Numbered from the stretch's first letter, positions 1-9,553 are shown. The stretch is DNA of 64,000 bases from DASSQJ01 sp963773655 (GCA_963773655.1 CAVZBX010000003.1:372001-436000); one strand, 5' to 3'. The notes: a model not told the origin generated them from the letters alone. Numbers and translations are program-made.

Positions 1-1
1 C

Positions 2-211
2 TGGCCCTTCGCCGCCTATGTCTGGTTGACGCTCATCGGGCTGTCACTTCTCGGCGTGGGCCTGCTTGCTGGTTCGTGGCCGACGTGGGCCGGCTGGGCG
101 ACGCTCGGTGCGGATGCGCTCTTCCTCGCCGTGTTCGCCCGCGCCGGGGACATACCCCCGTTCGTGTTCTACCTCCTCCTCGGCATCGTTGGCGGGTTCG
201 CCGTTCTGTAG
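2..211 (+). CDS. C-terminal end of an unidentified membrane protein (partial)
   Basis: The frame is open to the left edge of the window, so only the last 69 codons are present. They begin with WPFAAYVWLTLIG and form hydrophobic stretches compatible with two or three membrane segments, ending FYLLLGIVGGFAVL. No family motif is visible. It is read as the tail of an integral membrane protein because of the continuous hydrophobic pattern and G/C-rich third positions. Function unknown. Confidence 0.5.
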   Translation, partial: WPFAAYVWLTLIGLSLLGVGLLAGSWPTWAGWATLGADALFLAVFARAGDIPPFVFYLLLGIVGGFAVL

Positions 212-1093
212 CGGACGCGAGCGCCCGGACCGGCGGATGCGGCCCCGGGGCCCCCGTGCCTCGCCACTGCTGAAGCCGCACCGGCGGCTCTCTCCGCGTG
301 CCGAGGACGAGGTTGCTGATCCGCTCGGCGGGGATCCGCGCCCGGCTGACCTCGGCCGCGGAGCGCTCCCGGGATCGCAGATGGAGCGACCGGAACGCCG
401 GCGGGTCCCCTCAGGCTTCCAGTCGTCGACGAACGGCACGAACGGGACCAGACTGCCGACGAGCGCCCAGTTGGGAGGTGAACCCGTCCCCCCGGAGCGA
501 CACCCGCCCAGACCATGTCGGACGGAGCGAACCCCACGACTGCGTCGACACGCTCGGACAGCGCCCCCGACCGCGACACCGCCATCAGGCGAGCCGAGCC
601 GACTGCGCCGTGCGCACCCCTGGGCCTTCAGCCGACTCGGTCACGTCCGATGTCTCCACGGAACCTCGCGTCTGGCGTGGAGCGGTTGCCCGACCGGGAA
701 CGCTCCTTCTGCCCGGCCATCGGCGCTCTGACATCGATCCGGTGTCGTCTGGTCGCCAGTCGCGACATGGGTCACACCGCCGCCGCCCGGGCCGGCAACG
801 GGCCCTGCCGACCGCCGGGAGTTCTGCTGTCTGGTCGTGGTCTCGACTCGCGGTCGAACACCTGAGGTCCGGCCGGTGGCACCGTCGGAGGAGTCCTGTG
901 TGGCCAGCGCTCCGCCCCTCTCCCGCACCATCGTCGGGCTCGATCGATGACGCTCATGGCCGCACTGGAGCGCCACCGATCACCTGAGGACCTTGCCGCT
1001 TGGGAGCCAACCTCTGGGCTGGTCGGAGTCGGTTTCGGACCACGGAGCGCGGCCGGCCGGAGGCGCCGGCCGGCGGGGGCATACTGGTCGCTT
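212..1093. other. Long stretch without a supported gene
   Basis: About 880 bases separate the first membrane protein from the MFS gene. Open frames exist on both strands, but they are rich in Arg, Pro, Ser and Gly, match no recognisable family and lack a credible start with ribosome-binding site. No hairpin or operator stands out. The stretch may hold gene remnants, but nothing specific can be named. The last bases before the MFS gene contain CATACT, a possible -10 element for a leaderless transcript. Confidence 0.5.
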
Positions 1094-2326
1094 GTGCCCG
1101 CCGACCCCGTGACGACGCCCGATGCGCCGGTCCGCATCCCGCGCGAGATCTGGGTGCTCATCGCCGCGGCGTTCGTCATCGCGCTCGGCTTCGGCCTCAT
1201 CACGCCGGTGCTGCCGCAGTTCGCGCAGAGCTTCGGGGTGGGTGCCTTCGCGAGCAGCGTCGTCGTCAGCGTGTTCGCCTTCTTCCGGCTCGTGTTCGCC
1301 CCGGCCGGCGGGCGCCTCATCGCCCGGTTCGGCGAGCGGCCCGTCTACCTCACCGGCCTGCTCATCGTCGCCGTCTCCACCGGGGCCACCGCCTTCGCCC
1401 ACTCCTACTGGCAGCTGGTGGTCTTCCGGGGACTCGGGGGCATCGGCTCGACGATGTTCACCGTGTCGGCGGTCGCGCTGCTCGTCCGGCTCGCACCGCC
1501 GTCGATCCGTGCACGGGTCTCGTCGGTGTACGCCAGCGCCTTCCTGCTCGGCGGCATCGGCGGTCCCGTCGTGGGCGGTCTGCTCGGCAACCTGGGCCTG
1601 CAGGTGCCGTTCATCGTCTACGCCCTGGCGCTCCTCCTCGCCGCCACGATCGTCGGGGTCTTCCTCAGGGATGCCTCGCTGCGGCCGGAGCCCGGCGCGC
1701 CCGTCCTGCCGGCGATGACGGTGCGCGACGGGTGGCGCGACTCTGCCTACCGGGCCGCGGTCGGGTCCGGCTTCGCCAACGGCTGGGCCAACTTCGGCGT
1801 CCGCAACGCGATCCTGCCGCTCTTCGCCACCGCGGTCATCGGCAAGCAGCCGTGGGTCGCGGGCATGGCGCTCGCGGTCTTTGCGGCGGGCAACGCCGCC
1901 GGGCTCACGCTCGCCGGGCGCCTCTCCGACCGGGTGGGCCGCAAGCCGTTCATCATCGGCGGCCTCCTCGTGTCCGGCCTCGCCACGGCCGCCACCGGGC
2001 TGGCGCACAACCTCCCCCTGCTCGTCGTCGTCTCGGTGGTCGCGGGCATCGGGGCGGGCACCCTCAACCCCGCCCAGCAGGCCTCGCTCGCCGACGTCGT
2101 CGGTCGCGAGCGCAACGGCGGGCCCGCGCTGGCGGCCTTCCAGATGGCCCAGGACGGCGGCGCGATCATCGGGCCGATCCTGGCCGGCCTCCTGGTCGAC
2201 CTCGGGAGCTACGGGCTGGCCTTCGGGGTCACCGGTGCGATCACCCTGGCCGCGGCCGTGCCGTGGCTGCGCGCCCGCGAGACGCACGACGTGCGCTCCG
2301 CCGCGGGGGCGGCGACGCGCACCTGA
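1094..2326 (+). CDS. MFS multidrug-type efflux transporter
   Basis: A 410-residue, 12-helix major facilitator superfamily protein, probably a drug:H+ antiporter exporting small molecules across the cytoplasmic membrane. The first helix (IAAAFVIALGFGLITPVLPQF) and the loop motif GRLSDRVGRKPF between helices 8 and 9 are typical. The open frame extends upstream to 947, but those codons are not MFS-like; GTG at 1094 follows a CATACT -10-like element by a few bases and gives the usual short N-terminus. GTG 1109 is an alternative. The substrate cannot be inferred. Confidence 0.85.
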   Translation: MPADPVTTPDAPVRIPREIWVLIAAAFVIALGFGLITPVLPQFAQSFGVGAFASSVVVSVFAFFRLVFAPAGGRLIARFGERPVYLTGLLIVAVSTGATAFAHSYWQLVVFRGLGGIGSTMFTVSAVALLVRLAPPSIRARVSSVYASAFLLGGIGGPVVGGLLGNLGLQVPFIVYALALLLAATIVGVFLRDASLRPEPGAPVLPAMTVRDGWRDSAYRAAVGSGFANGWANFGVRNAILPLFATAVIGKQPWVAGMALAVFAAGNAAGLTLAGRLSDRVGRKPFIIGGLLVSGLATAATGLAHNLPLLVVVSVVAGIGAGTLNPAQQASLADVVGRERNGGPALAAFQMAQDGGAIIGPILAGLLVDLGSYGLAFGVTGAITLAAAVPWLRARETHDVRSAAGAATRT

Positions 2327-2338
2327 GCGGGTGCCGGG

Positions 2339-3262
2339 TCACTCCGCCGGCGGACCGCGCCGGGTGGGCACGAGCAGGACCAGCGCGGCCAGGAGGCACA
2401 GCAACGTGGAGCCGATCGCGACCGGCGAGGCCCACGTCCTGCCGGGGATGCCGGCGTCGGCCTGGAAGCCCCCCACGGCCCACAGCACGGCGAGGTAGGC
2501 CGCGCCGGACACGTTCACGGCCGCCGCGAGCACGGCACCCCACGGCACCCGCATCCAGAGCAGTACCCCGGCGACGAGGAAGGCGGGGGCGAGCACGGCC
2601 ATGTCGAGGGCGTAGACGAGGTGGACCGCCTCGGGAGGCATGACGTCCTCCGGGAGGGCCCCGGTGACGGCGAACCGGATCGACATCGTGCCCCAGGCGC
2701 CGACGAGCGCGGCACCGACGAGCGTGGTGAACACGGCCACGACGCGCGCCCACGCGCCACCACGGACGCCGAGCGCGACGACGTCGGCGTCAAGGCTGGT
2801 GCCGAGCATCAGCAGTGCGTACGCCGCCGTCGCGAGGGCCGCGACGTGGAGGAGGAAGACGTCGCTGAAGCCCGCGCCGAATGCGTAGTACGCGTAGTTG
2901 GAGACCCCGTAGAACAGCATCGCGAGCCAGGCGACGACGGCGGCCGTCGATGGGCGACGACGGCTCAGCCAGGCCGCGGCCGAGAGCATCGGCACGACGA
3001 GGACCAGGGTGACCAGGTCGTTGCCGCGCAGTGCCGCGACCGCCCACGTCTGCTCGGGGTAGAGGCCGTCGACGACGAGGCCGAGCACGGACTGCACGAC
3101 CATGAGCCCGAGCAGGACCGCGGTGAGCACGTAGGCGGCCGTGAGCCGGGGCCCGGCCCGCAGCAGCGGCCGGTGGAGGGCCGCGAGGAGAGGGTGCCCG
3201 GCGTCGGGCTGGTCGACCCCCAGACCGATCGCGTCGACCTGGGTGGTGCGGGTGACGGCCAT
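2339..3262 (-). CDS. Multi-pass membrane protein of unknown function
   Basis: A 307-residue protein with a roughly 45-residue soluble N-terminus followed by about eight hydrophobic segments, starting near YVLTAVLLGLMVVQSVLG and ending in LLCLLAALVLLVPTRRG. The ATG at 3262 is chosen because GGAGG lies 5 bases upstream; the open frame continues to 3481 without support. It lies divergently from the DUF5701 gene and converges with the MFS gene 12 bases away. No catalytic motif was recognised, so no function is assigned. Confidence 0.7.
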   Translation of the reverse strand: MAVTRTTQVDAIGLGVDQPDAGHPLLAALHRPLLRAGPRLTAAYVLTAVLLGLMVVQSVLGLVVDGLYPEQTWAVAALRGNDLVTLVLVVPMLSAAAWLSRRRPSTAAVVAWLAMLFYGVSNYAYYAFGAGFSDVFLLHVAALATAAYALLMLGTSLDADVVALGVRGGAWARVVAVFTTLVGAALVGAWGTMSIRFAVTGALPEDVMPPEAVHLVYALDMAVLAPAFLVAGVLLWMRVPWGAVLAAAVNVSGAAYLAVLWAVGGFQADAGIPGRTWASPVAIGSTLLCLLAALVLLVPTRRGPPAE

Positions 3263-3375
3263 GGGAACCTCCGGCGGGACGACGGTGGCGTGCGCAGAGC
3301 CCGCCACCGGGTCGGCGCGGGGGCGCACGTCTCCAGCGTCGTCCACGCCAGTCGGACGGGCCGCACGCGGGCCGT

Positions 3376-3411
3376 GGCTGTTCCGGGACTCACACCATCG
3401 CGGGAACAGCC
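3376..3411. repeat. Inverted repeat in the divergent intergenic region
   Basis: Perfect 9-base arms GGCTGTTCC (3376-3384) and GGAACAGCC (3403-3411) with an 18-base spacer, lying between the divergent membrane-protein gene and the DUF5701 gene. It could be an operator or an RNA hairpin upstream of the DUF5701 gene. No regulator family is indicated. Confidence 0.4.
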
Positions 3412-3461
3412 GTGGACCGGGCGGCGTTCGGCCTCTGCCGCACGAGCTCAGGAGGCCCGCC

Positions 3462-4121
3462 ATCACCCAGCCCGCCGTCACGACGTCCGCCCTCGAGGAG
3501 CTCGACCGCCAGGTCGAGACCCTGCTGAGCCTGGGCTACCCCGCCCTCGCGGGCGAGCCCGAGGCCGCCTTCACCGCCCGCCTGGGCCCGCTGCGCCGGG
3601 CCGCGGCCGACCTCGGCCACCTACCGGCCGCGACGCCCGGCCGGGCGCCGCTCGTCCTCGTCGTCACCCGCGACGTCGTCGACCCCCACGACACCGTGCC
3701 GCTGCTGCGGCTGGCGCCGGAGGGCACGAGGCCCGGAGTGGTGGACCGGAACCACGGCGAGGCGGGGTTGTCGCCCTACACCCCGATCCAGCAGGTTCGC
3801 CTGCCTGCGCCCGACGCCTACCTCCTTCTCGACGTGGACCGCGGCGAGGAGTTCTGCGGCGTACGACCGGAGGAGGCGCTGCCGGTCGTGCTCGCACGAG
3901 GCCGGACACCGCTCACCGTCGAGGAGGGCGTCGCGGTCGTCACCCACGCTCCCCGGCTGCTCGAGAAGAACCGCTGCTTCATGCTCTCCGGCTCCCGCCG
4001 CGGCGACCGGCGGGTGCCGGCGATGTGGATCAGCGACCGCGCCCCGAAGCTCGGCTGGTGCTGGGACGGCAACCCGCACACCTGGCTCGGCCTCGCCTCC
4101 GCCGGCTCGCGGGTCGCCTGA
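3462..4121 (+). CDS. DUF5701 family protein with probable ATC start
   Basis: A 219-residue soluble protein resembling the actinobacterial DUF5701 family: a helical N-terminus (LEELDRQVETLLSLGYPAL), a central segment with GLSPYTPIQQVRLPAPDAYLLLDVD, and the C-terminal motif SDRAPKLGWCWDGNPHTWLG. Role unknown. No ATG, GTG or TTG lies in frame at the expected N-terminus; the best start is ATC at 3462, six bases after a strong AGGAGG (3450-3455), and it gives the usual family length. The frame is open further upstream, but that sequence overlaps the divergent gene region and is not protein-like. Confidence 0.75.
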   Translation: MTQPAVTTSALEELDRQVETLLSLGYPALAGEPEAAFTARLGPLRRAAADLGHLPAATPGRAPLVLVVTRDVVDPHDTVPLLRLAPEGTRPGVVDRNHGEAGLSPYTPIQQVRLPAPDAYLLLDVDRGEEFCGVRPEEALPVVLARGRTPLTVEEGVAVVTHAPRLLEKNRCFMLSGSRRGDRRVPAMWISDRAPKLGWCWDGNPHTWLGLASAGSRVA

Positions 4122-4191
4122 CCCGCCCGCGACCGGCGCCGACCGGCGCCGGGTTGGCCCGGATGGCCCCGCTGGGCTCGGCGACCCGAGG

Positions 4192-5103
4192 TCACCAGCT
4201 GGTCTCGACGCAGGACCGGGAGCCGCGCGGCTCGACCTGCAGGGTGGCGTGGTCGATCGACCACCGCCGGCGCAGCTGCGCGCTGGCCTCGGCCAGCACC
4301 CGAGCGGGGTCGGCGCCGTCCCGGCAGACGAGGTGCGCGGTGGCCACGTGCATCCCGGAGGTCAGGGTCCACAGGTGCAGGTCGTGGACGTCGACGACGT
4401 CGGCCACCCGGCGCAGCACGGCCTCGGCCTCGTCCGGGGGGATGCCGGCCGGCGCGTGCTGGGCCAGCACCGCGAGCACCTCGCGGCCGAGGAGCACCGC
4501 ACGGACCGCCACGAAGGCCGCGATGGCGAGGGCGACGACGGTGTCCCACAAGGCGACACCGGTGGCCATGACCAGCGCCCCGGCGACGAGGACCCCGACC
4601 GACCCGACGGTGTCCGCGACCACCTCGAGGTAGGCGCCCTTGACGTTGAGGCTCTCCGCCGCACCCCCGCGCAGCAGGGCGAGCGAGATGAGGTTGACGA
4701 CGAGGCCCAGCCCGCCGACGACGAGCATCGCCCCGCCGGCGACCTCCGGCTCCCCGCCGATCCGCCCCACCGCCTCGACGACGATGAACACCGAGACACC
4801 GAGCATGAGGAGCACCGCCAGGCCGGAGGCGAAGACCTCGGCCCGGTACGAGCCGAAGGTCCGGCGCCCCGAGGTGTCGGGCCGGACGGCGATCCGGGTG
4901 GCGACGAGTGCCGCGCCCAGGGCCACGACGTCGGCCGCCATGTGTCCCGCGTCGCTGACGAGGGCCAGCGACCCGGCCACCAGGCCGACGACGAGCTCGA
5001 CGACGAAGAAGGACGCGACGAGGACGAACGCGACCCGCAGCCGCCAGCGGTGGGCCGCGCCCGCGTGCCCCGCCGTCGGGACGTGCCCGTGGCCGGCGCC
5101 CAT
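4192..5103 (-). CDS. Cation diffusion facilitator (zinc/cadmium efflux)
   Basis: A 303-residue CDF-family transporter, expected to exchange cytoplasmic Zn2+ or similar divalent metals for protons at the membrane. A His-containing N-terminus precedes six hydrophobic segments. The helix 2 metal site reads SDAGHMAADVV and the helix 5 site EVVADTVGSVGV. The C-terminal cytoplasmic domain contains VHDLHLWTLTSG, typical of CzcD/ZitB members. ATG at 5103 is preceded by AGGAGG. It is transcribed divergently from the M20 peptidase gene with an 80-base gap. Metal specificity is not resolved. Confidence 0.9.
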   Translation of the reverse strand: MGAGHGHVPTAGHAGAAHRWRLRVAFVLVASFFVVELVVGLVAGSLALVSDAGHMAADVVALGAALVATRIAVRPDTSGRRTFGSYRAEVFASGLAVLLMLGVSVFIVVEAVGRIGGEPEVAGGAMLVVGGLGLVVNLISLALLRGGAAESLNVKGAYLEVVADTVGSVGVLVAGALVMATGVALWDTVVALAIAAFVAVRAVLLGREVLAVLAQHAPAGIPPDEAEAVLRRVADVVDVHDLHLWTLTSGMHVATAHLVCRDGADPARVLAEASAQLRRRWSIDHATLQVEPRGSRSCVETSW

Positions 5104-5183
5104 CGCACCTCCTCGTCCGTCGTACCCGTGGACGGGCTCGACGCTACCTCCCGACGCCGCGGCGGCCGGGATAACGTGCCGCC

Positions 5184-6443
5184 GTGACCGCAGCCTCCGC
5201 CGCCGAGCGCCGGGCCCTCGACGCCCTCGACGAGGCCCGGCTCGTCGCGACCCTGGCCGAGCTGGTCCGCGTCCCCAGCGTCACCGGCAGCCCGGAGGAG
5301 AGCGAGCTGCAGCACCTCCTCGCTGCACGTCTCGCCGAGGCCGGCCTCGACGTGGACCTGTGGAGCGAAGACCTCGAGGCGCTGGCCGCGGATCCCGCGT
5401 TCCCGGGCACGGAGGCACCCCGCGACCAGGCGTGGGGGCTGGTGGGCACCACCCCCGGCGACGGCGTGCCGGCCCTCGTCCTCAACGGGCACGTCGACGT
5501 CGTGCCCGTGGGGGACCGGTGGTCGTGGCGGCACGACCCGTTCGCCGCCGTCGTCGAGGCGGGGCGGCTGCACGGACGCGGCGCCTGCGACATGAAGGCC
5601 GGCGTCGCAGTCAACCTCGCCGTGGCCGAGGCGCTGCAGCGCTCCGGCGTCACCCTGGAGCGGCGGCTCGCGCTGCACCTGGTCGTCGGCGAGGAGGACG
5701 GCGGCCTCGGTGCCTTCGCCACCCTCCGCCGCGGTCACACAGGGGAGGCCGTCGTCATCACCGAGCCCACGGCGGGTCGGCTGCTCACGGCCAACGCCGG
5801 TGCCCTCACCTTCCGCCTCGAGGTGCCCGGGCGCGCCACCCACGGCAGCACCCGGCTGGAGGGCCAGTCGGCGCTGGAGTCGTTCATGCTGCTCCACCCC
5901 GCGCTGCGCGACCTCGAGGCCTCCCGCAACGCCGACCCCGACCCGCTCTTCGCGGGCAACCCCCTGCCCTACGCCATCACCGTCGGCACGGTGCGGGCGG
6001 GTGACTGGGCGAGCAGCGTGCCCGACCTGCTCGTCGCGGAGGGGCGGCTCGGGGTGCGGCTCGGCGAGAGCACCCGGGCTGCGGCGGCGGAGCTCGAGCG
6101 GGCCGTGGCGGTGGCGGCCGCGGCGGACCCGTGGCTGGCCGAGCACCCGCCCCGCGTCACCTGGCCGGGCGGCAGGTTCGCCTCGGGCCGGCTCCCCGAG
6201 GGCCACCCACTCGCCGCGGAGGTGTCCGATGCGGTCGTCGCGTCCGGTGCCCCGGCCCCCGGGGTGGCGGCGGCCCCCTACGGCTCCGACCTCCGGCTCT
6301 ACGCCGCAGCGGGCATCCCGACCCTCCAGTACGGCCCCGGCGACGTGCGGCTCGCGCACTCGACCCGCGAGTCGGTGCCCCTCGGCGAGCTCGTGGCGGT
6401 GGCTCGCGCCCTCGTCGTGCTGGCGGTCCGTCGCCTCACGTGA
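5184..6443 (+). CDS. M20 family zinc metallopeptidase (ArgE/DapE-like)
   Basis: A 419-residue cytoplasmic hydrolase of the M20 family, which removes acyl or amino-acid groups using a two-zinc centre. Visible motifs in order: LNGHVDVVPVGD (metal His and Asp), GRGACDMKAG (bridging Asp), VVGEEDGG (catalytic Glu pair), and the lid-domain GRATHGS. A C-terminal metal His is likely in RLAHSTRESV. It resembles acetylornithine deacetylase and succinyl-diaminopimelate desuccinylase, but no arg or dap neighbours are present, so the substrate is open. GTG 5184 follows a leaderless-looking region (GATAACGTGCC). Confidence 0.85.
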   Translation: MTAASAAERRALDALDEARLVATLAELVRVPSVTGSPEESELQHLLAARLAEAGLDVDLWSEDLEALAADPAFPGTEAPRDQAWGLVGTTPGDGVPALVLNGHVDVVPVGDRWSWRHDPFAAVVEAGRLHGRGACDMKAGVAVNLAVAEALQRSGVTLERRLALHLVVGEEDGGLGAFATLRRGHTGEAVVITEPTAGRLLTANAGALTFRLEVPGRATHGSTRLEGQSALESFMLLHPALRDLEASRNADPDPLFAGNPLPYAITVGTVRAGDWASSVPDLLVAEGRLGVRLGESTRAAAAELERAVAVAAAADPWLAEHPPRVTWPGGRFASGRLPEGHPLAAEVSDAVVASGAPAPGVAAAPYGSDLRLYAAAGIPTLQYGPGDVRLAHSTRESVPLGELVAVARALVVLAVRRLT

Positions 6444-6585
6444 CGAGGATGCGCACGGTGTCCGCGCGCATCCCCGTCATCGGGTCGACCCCTGCCGCCG
6501 ACCCACCGCACCGATTCTCCTCCCGCATGGCGGGACCGGACATGGCCCGACCGGGCCATCTTCGCGGGGGTGGGAGAGTGGGGCC

Positions 6586-7641
6586 ATGATCGAGCCGGAC
6601 GTGACCATCGACGGCCTCCCCGACGACCTGCTCGCCCGGGTCCCCGCGGGCGACGACGCCCCGGCCGTGGCGGCTCTCGTCGCCGACCACCAGCGAGCCG
6701 CCCGGGGCAGCGCCTCCGTCGACCCCGACAGCGTGCTGGCGCAGCTCGTCGGCATCGGTTCGTGGACCCGTCGGCAGGTGCTGGTGCACGACGCGTCCGG
6801 ACTCCTGGTCGCCTGGCTCTCGGTGCACGACCGCGCAGCGGGCCGCACCCTGATCGAGGTCACCGTGACCCCGGATCTGCCGGGGGAGGACGCCGAGCTG
6901 GTGGCCCTCGCGCTCCTCGGCGCCGCCGAGCGGTACGCCCGCGACATCGCCGCCATGCGCGGGCTGCGCACGACCCTGCTCGACACCGGCGCCTACGCCG
7001 ACGACGACCGGCAGCAGCGCTGGCTCGCCCTCGCCGGCTACGAGAAGACCCGCACCTGGCTCCAGATGACCCGGCCGGTCACCCCGGACGAGGACACCGG
7101 CCTGCCCGCGCCACGGGAGGGGGTGACGGTGCGGCCGGTCGACCGCCACGTCGACGGGCTGCCGGTCGCCCAAGACCTCCAGGCGGTGCACCGGGTCCTC
7201 GAGGAGTCCTTCCAGGACCACTTCAGCTCCTACCGGGAGAGCTTCCCCGAGTTCGTCATGCGGCTGCGCGAGGACCCCGGTCACCGCTGGGACCACTGGT
7301 GGCTCGCCACCGTGGAGACCGAGGAGGGTCCGCTCCCGGCGGGTGCGGTCGTCTCCACGGTGCTGCGGCCCGACGCCGAGGGGGTCGAGGGCAGCTACGT
7401 CGACTACATCGGCGTGCACCGGCGTGCCCGAGGGCGTGGGGTCGCCAAGGCGCTGCTGTACACCGTCATCGCGGACGCCGCGCGCCGCGGCCGGAACCGG
7501 GTGGGTCTCGAGGTCGACGCCGACAGCCCGACGGGGGCCGACGGGTTGTACACCGCCCTGGGCTGGGTCACCGACTACTGCACGCAGTCGTGGCACCGCG
7601 ACCTCGACATCGATGCCGGGCCACGGCGCGGGGCCCCGTAG
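6586..7641 (+). CDS. GNAT acetyltransferase with two GNAT-like halves
   Basis: A 351-residue protein laid out like MshD-type tandem GNAT proteins. The C-terminal half is clearly catalytic: VDYIGVHRRARGRGVAKAL contains the acetyl-CoA binding R-x-x-G-x-G/A signature, followed by GLEVDADSPTGADGLYTALGW. The N-terminal half is degenerate and lacks the pyrophosphate loop. It would acetylate a small amine or protein in the cytoplasm. Without cofactor-biosynthesis neighbours it should not be called mycothiol synthase. ATG 6586 was chosen from family alignment; upstream in-frame codons belong to intergenic DNA. Confidence 0.8.
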   Translation: MIEPDVTIDGLPDDLLARVPAGDDAPAVAALVADHQRAARGSASVDPDSVLAQLVGIGSWTRRQVLVHDASGLLVAWLSVHDRAAGRTLIEVTVTPDLPGEDAELVALALLGAAERYARDIAAMRGLRTTLLDTGAYADDDRQQRWLALAGYEKTRTWLQMTRPVTPDEDTGLPAPREGVTVRPVDRHVDGLPVAQDLQAVHRVLEESFQDHFSSYRESFPEFVMRLREDPGHRWDHWWLATVETEEGPLPAGAVVSTVLRPDAEGVEGSYVDYIGVHRRARGRGVAKALLYTVIADAARRGRNRVGLEVDADSPTGADGLYTALGWVTDYCTQSWHRDLDIDAGPRRGAP

Positions 7642-7643
7642 GG

Positions 7644-8345
7644 TCAGCCGTTCGCGACGTCGACGACGAGCCGCATCGGGTCCTGGAGCACCGTGACCTT
7701 GAAGGGACGCTCCCCGCCCTCGATGCCGAGGAACGTCTCGCCGTACCCCTCGAAACCGCCCCAGATGCCCTCCACCTGGGCGAACACGGTGCCGGCCGTG
7801 TCCGGCGTGGTCATCGACGGGCCGGGGTCGTCGGGGATGGCGACGCTGGTGACGGTGACCTGGAGCGCGGCGTCGCCCTCGACGTCGACGGTGTCGCCGC
7901 TGCCCTGGGAGCGCGGGTCGTCGGTGTACTGCACCTGGAAGCTGGGGGTGCCCGAGCCGCTGAACTCGAAGGTCACCCGGTCGTAGCCCTCGTGGCTGCC
8001 GACGCGCACCGCGGTGCCGTAGCCGATGTTGTCGCCCAGCTCGGGGAACCCGCCCTCGACGACCGGGTCGGTGGAGAAGCCCTCGAGGTCCGGGGTCTCG
8101 CTCGGCGACGGGGACGCCGTGGTCGTCGTGGTCTCGGTGACGGTGGACTGCGACGGGCTGGCCGAGGGCGACGCGGTGGCCTCGCCGTCCGGCTCGTCCG
8201 ACCCCAGGACCTGCCAGAGGACGACACCGACCACGGCGAGGGCCACGACGACGACGAGGGCCCAGATCCACCCCCGCGACCGGTCCCCGGAGTCGGGGTC
8301 GTCGGGGTAGCCGGGGTCGTCGTAGCTGCCTGGGTCCTGGGCCAC
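7644..8345 (-). CDS. AMIN-like domain membrane-anchored protein
   Basis: A 233-residue protein: an acidic Asp/Pro/Tyr-rich N-terminus, one membrane helix (IWALVVVVALAVVGVVLWQV, about residues 27-46), a Ser/Thr/Pro linker, and an extracytoplasmic domain with VRVGSHEGYDRVTFEF and FKVTVLQDPMRLVVDVANG at the very end. This is the pattern of actinobacterial AMIN-like domain proteins, which are probably cell-envelope associated. GTG 8345 is preceded by AGGAG. It converges with the GNAT gene, their ends two bases apart. Exact role unknown. Confidence 0.75.
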   Translation of the reverse strand: MAQDPGSYDDPGYPDDPDSGDRSRGWIWALVVVVALAVVGVVLWQVLGSDEPDGEATASPSASPSQSTVTETTTTTASPSPSETPDLEGFSTDPVVEGGFPELGDNIGYGTAVRVGSHEGYDRVTFEFSGSGTPSFQVQYTDDPRSQGSGDTVDVEGDAALQVTVTSVAIPDDPGPSMTTPDTAGTVFAQVEGIWGGFEGYGETFLGIEGGERPFKVTVLQDPMRLVVDVANG

Positions 8346-8485
8346 CGTCGGTCTCCTGCTCTCAGCCGGGAGCGCTGCCGCGCCGTCCATCCATGGTGCC
8401 GAGCACGGGCCCGCGACCCCAGCCGCCACGCGGGGCGGCGGCGAAGGTCACACGAAAGGGGCATGCTCGGCGCCATACTCACGCC

Positions 8486-9520
8486 GTGGACCTCGGACTC
8501 CGCCGCCTGGTGCTGCCGGCCGACCAGCGGCGAACCCTCGAGGAGCTGAGCGACGACCTCGACCTGCGTTCCGGCAACCGCAGGGCCAAGCAGACGGCCT
8601 TCTGGACGATGCTGCTCCTCTCGGGCATCATCGCCTCCGCCGGGGTGCTCTCCGACTCGACCGCCACCGTCATCGGCGCGATGATCATCGCGCCGCTCTC
8701 GACGCCGATCATGGGCATCGCCCTCGGCATCGTGAAGCGGGAGCGGTTGCGGGCCGGCCGGTTCGTCCTTGCCGGCGCCGTGCTCGTCGTGGTCGTCGGC
8801 TACCTGTTCACCTTCGCGATGCCGGGGGACCTCGACCTCTCGTCGAACAGCCAGATCACCAGCCGCACCTCCCCTGGGCTGCTCGACCTGGTCGCCGCGG
8901 TCGCCACCGGCCTCGCCGGCGCGGTGGGCCTGTCGCGGCGCGACGTCGCCGCGGTGCTGCCGGGCGTCGCCATCGCCATCTCGCTCGTCCCGCCGCTCGC
9001 CGTCGTCGGCGTCTGCCTCGGCGAGGGCGAGCTGATGTCGGCCGCCGGCGCGGGGCTGCTGTTCGTGAGCAACCTCGTGGCCCTCGTGCTCGCGGGCACC
9101 ATCCTGTTCGCGGCCCTCGGGTACTCCGACGCCGGTGGCCTGACCCGACCCACCGGGGCGGGGGCGAAGGGCTACCTCAAGCTCGCCGCGCTCCTCCTCC
9201 TCGTCGGCGTGCCGCTCGCGGTCAACACCGCCATCGTGTACGCCATCCACGTCTACACGGCGCGGATCCAGCACGCCGCCGAGGTGTGGATCGCACCCGT
9301 CCCCGGTGCCGAGGTGACCGGGGTGGACTTCTCGGCGCGCGGCTTCGTCATCGATGTCCGGACCCCCCAGGAGCCGCCGCCGGTCGCCGAGCTGATGACG
9401 CGGATCGCCGACGACCTGCCGGTCGCGGTCCCGCTCCCCGTCGTCGTCGACACCACGGTGGGGCGTTCGCTCGACGGTGGGACCATCCCGGTGCAGGAGA
9501 CCCGCAACGGGTCGCGCTGA
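8486..9520 (+). CDS. DUF389 family integral membrane protein
   Basis: A 344-residue membrane protein of the DUF389 / TIGR00341 family. The signature VIGAMIIAPLSTPIMGIALG is present near residue 70, followed by about six hydrophobic segments including GVAIAISLVPPLAVVGV and a C-terminal soluble domain of about 80 residues. Family function is unknown. GTG 8486 lies just after a CATACT -10-like element, suggesting leaderless expression. It is divergent from the AMIN-like gene and convergent with the P450 gene. Confidence 0.85.
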   Translation: MDLGLRRLVLPADQRRTLEELSDDLDLRSGNRRAKQTAFWTMLLLSGIIASAGVLSDSTATVIGAMIIAPLSTPIMGIALGIVKRERLRAGRFVLAGAVLVVVVGYLFTFAMPGDLDLSSNSQITSRTSPGLLDLVAAVATGLAGAVGLSRRDVAAVLPGVAIAISLVPPLAVVGVCLGEGELMSAAGAGLLFVSNLVALVLAGTILFAALGYSDAGGLTRPTGAGAKGYLKLAALLLLVGVPLAVNTAIVYAIHVYTARIQHAAEVWIAPVPGAEVTGVDFSARGFVIDVRTPQEPPPVAELMTRIADDLPVAVPLPVVVDTTVGRSLDGGTIPVQETRNGSR

Positions 9521-9553
9521 CGCCGCCCCCGTCCGGGCTCACCAGGGGCCGGC

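Noticed and set aside
212..1093. Several open frames on both strands
   Set aside because: Compositionally abnormal (Arg/Pro/Ser-rich), no ribosome-binding site, no family; not listed as genes.
6586..7641. Call as mycothiol synthase MshD
   Set aside because: The two-GNAT layout is similar, but the degree of match and the lack of supporting context do not justify the specific name.
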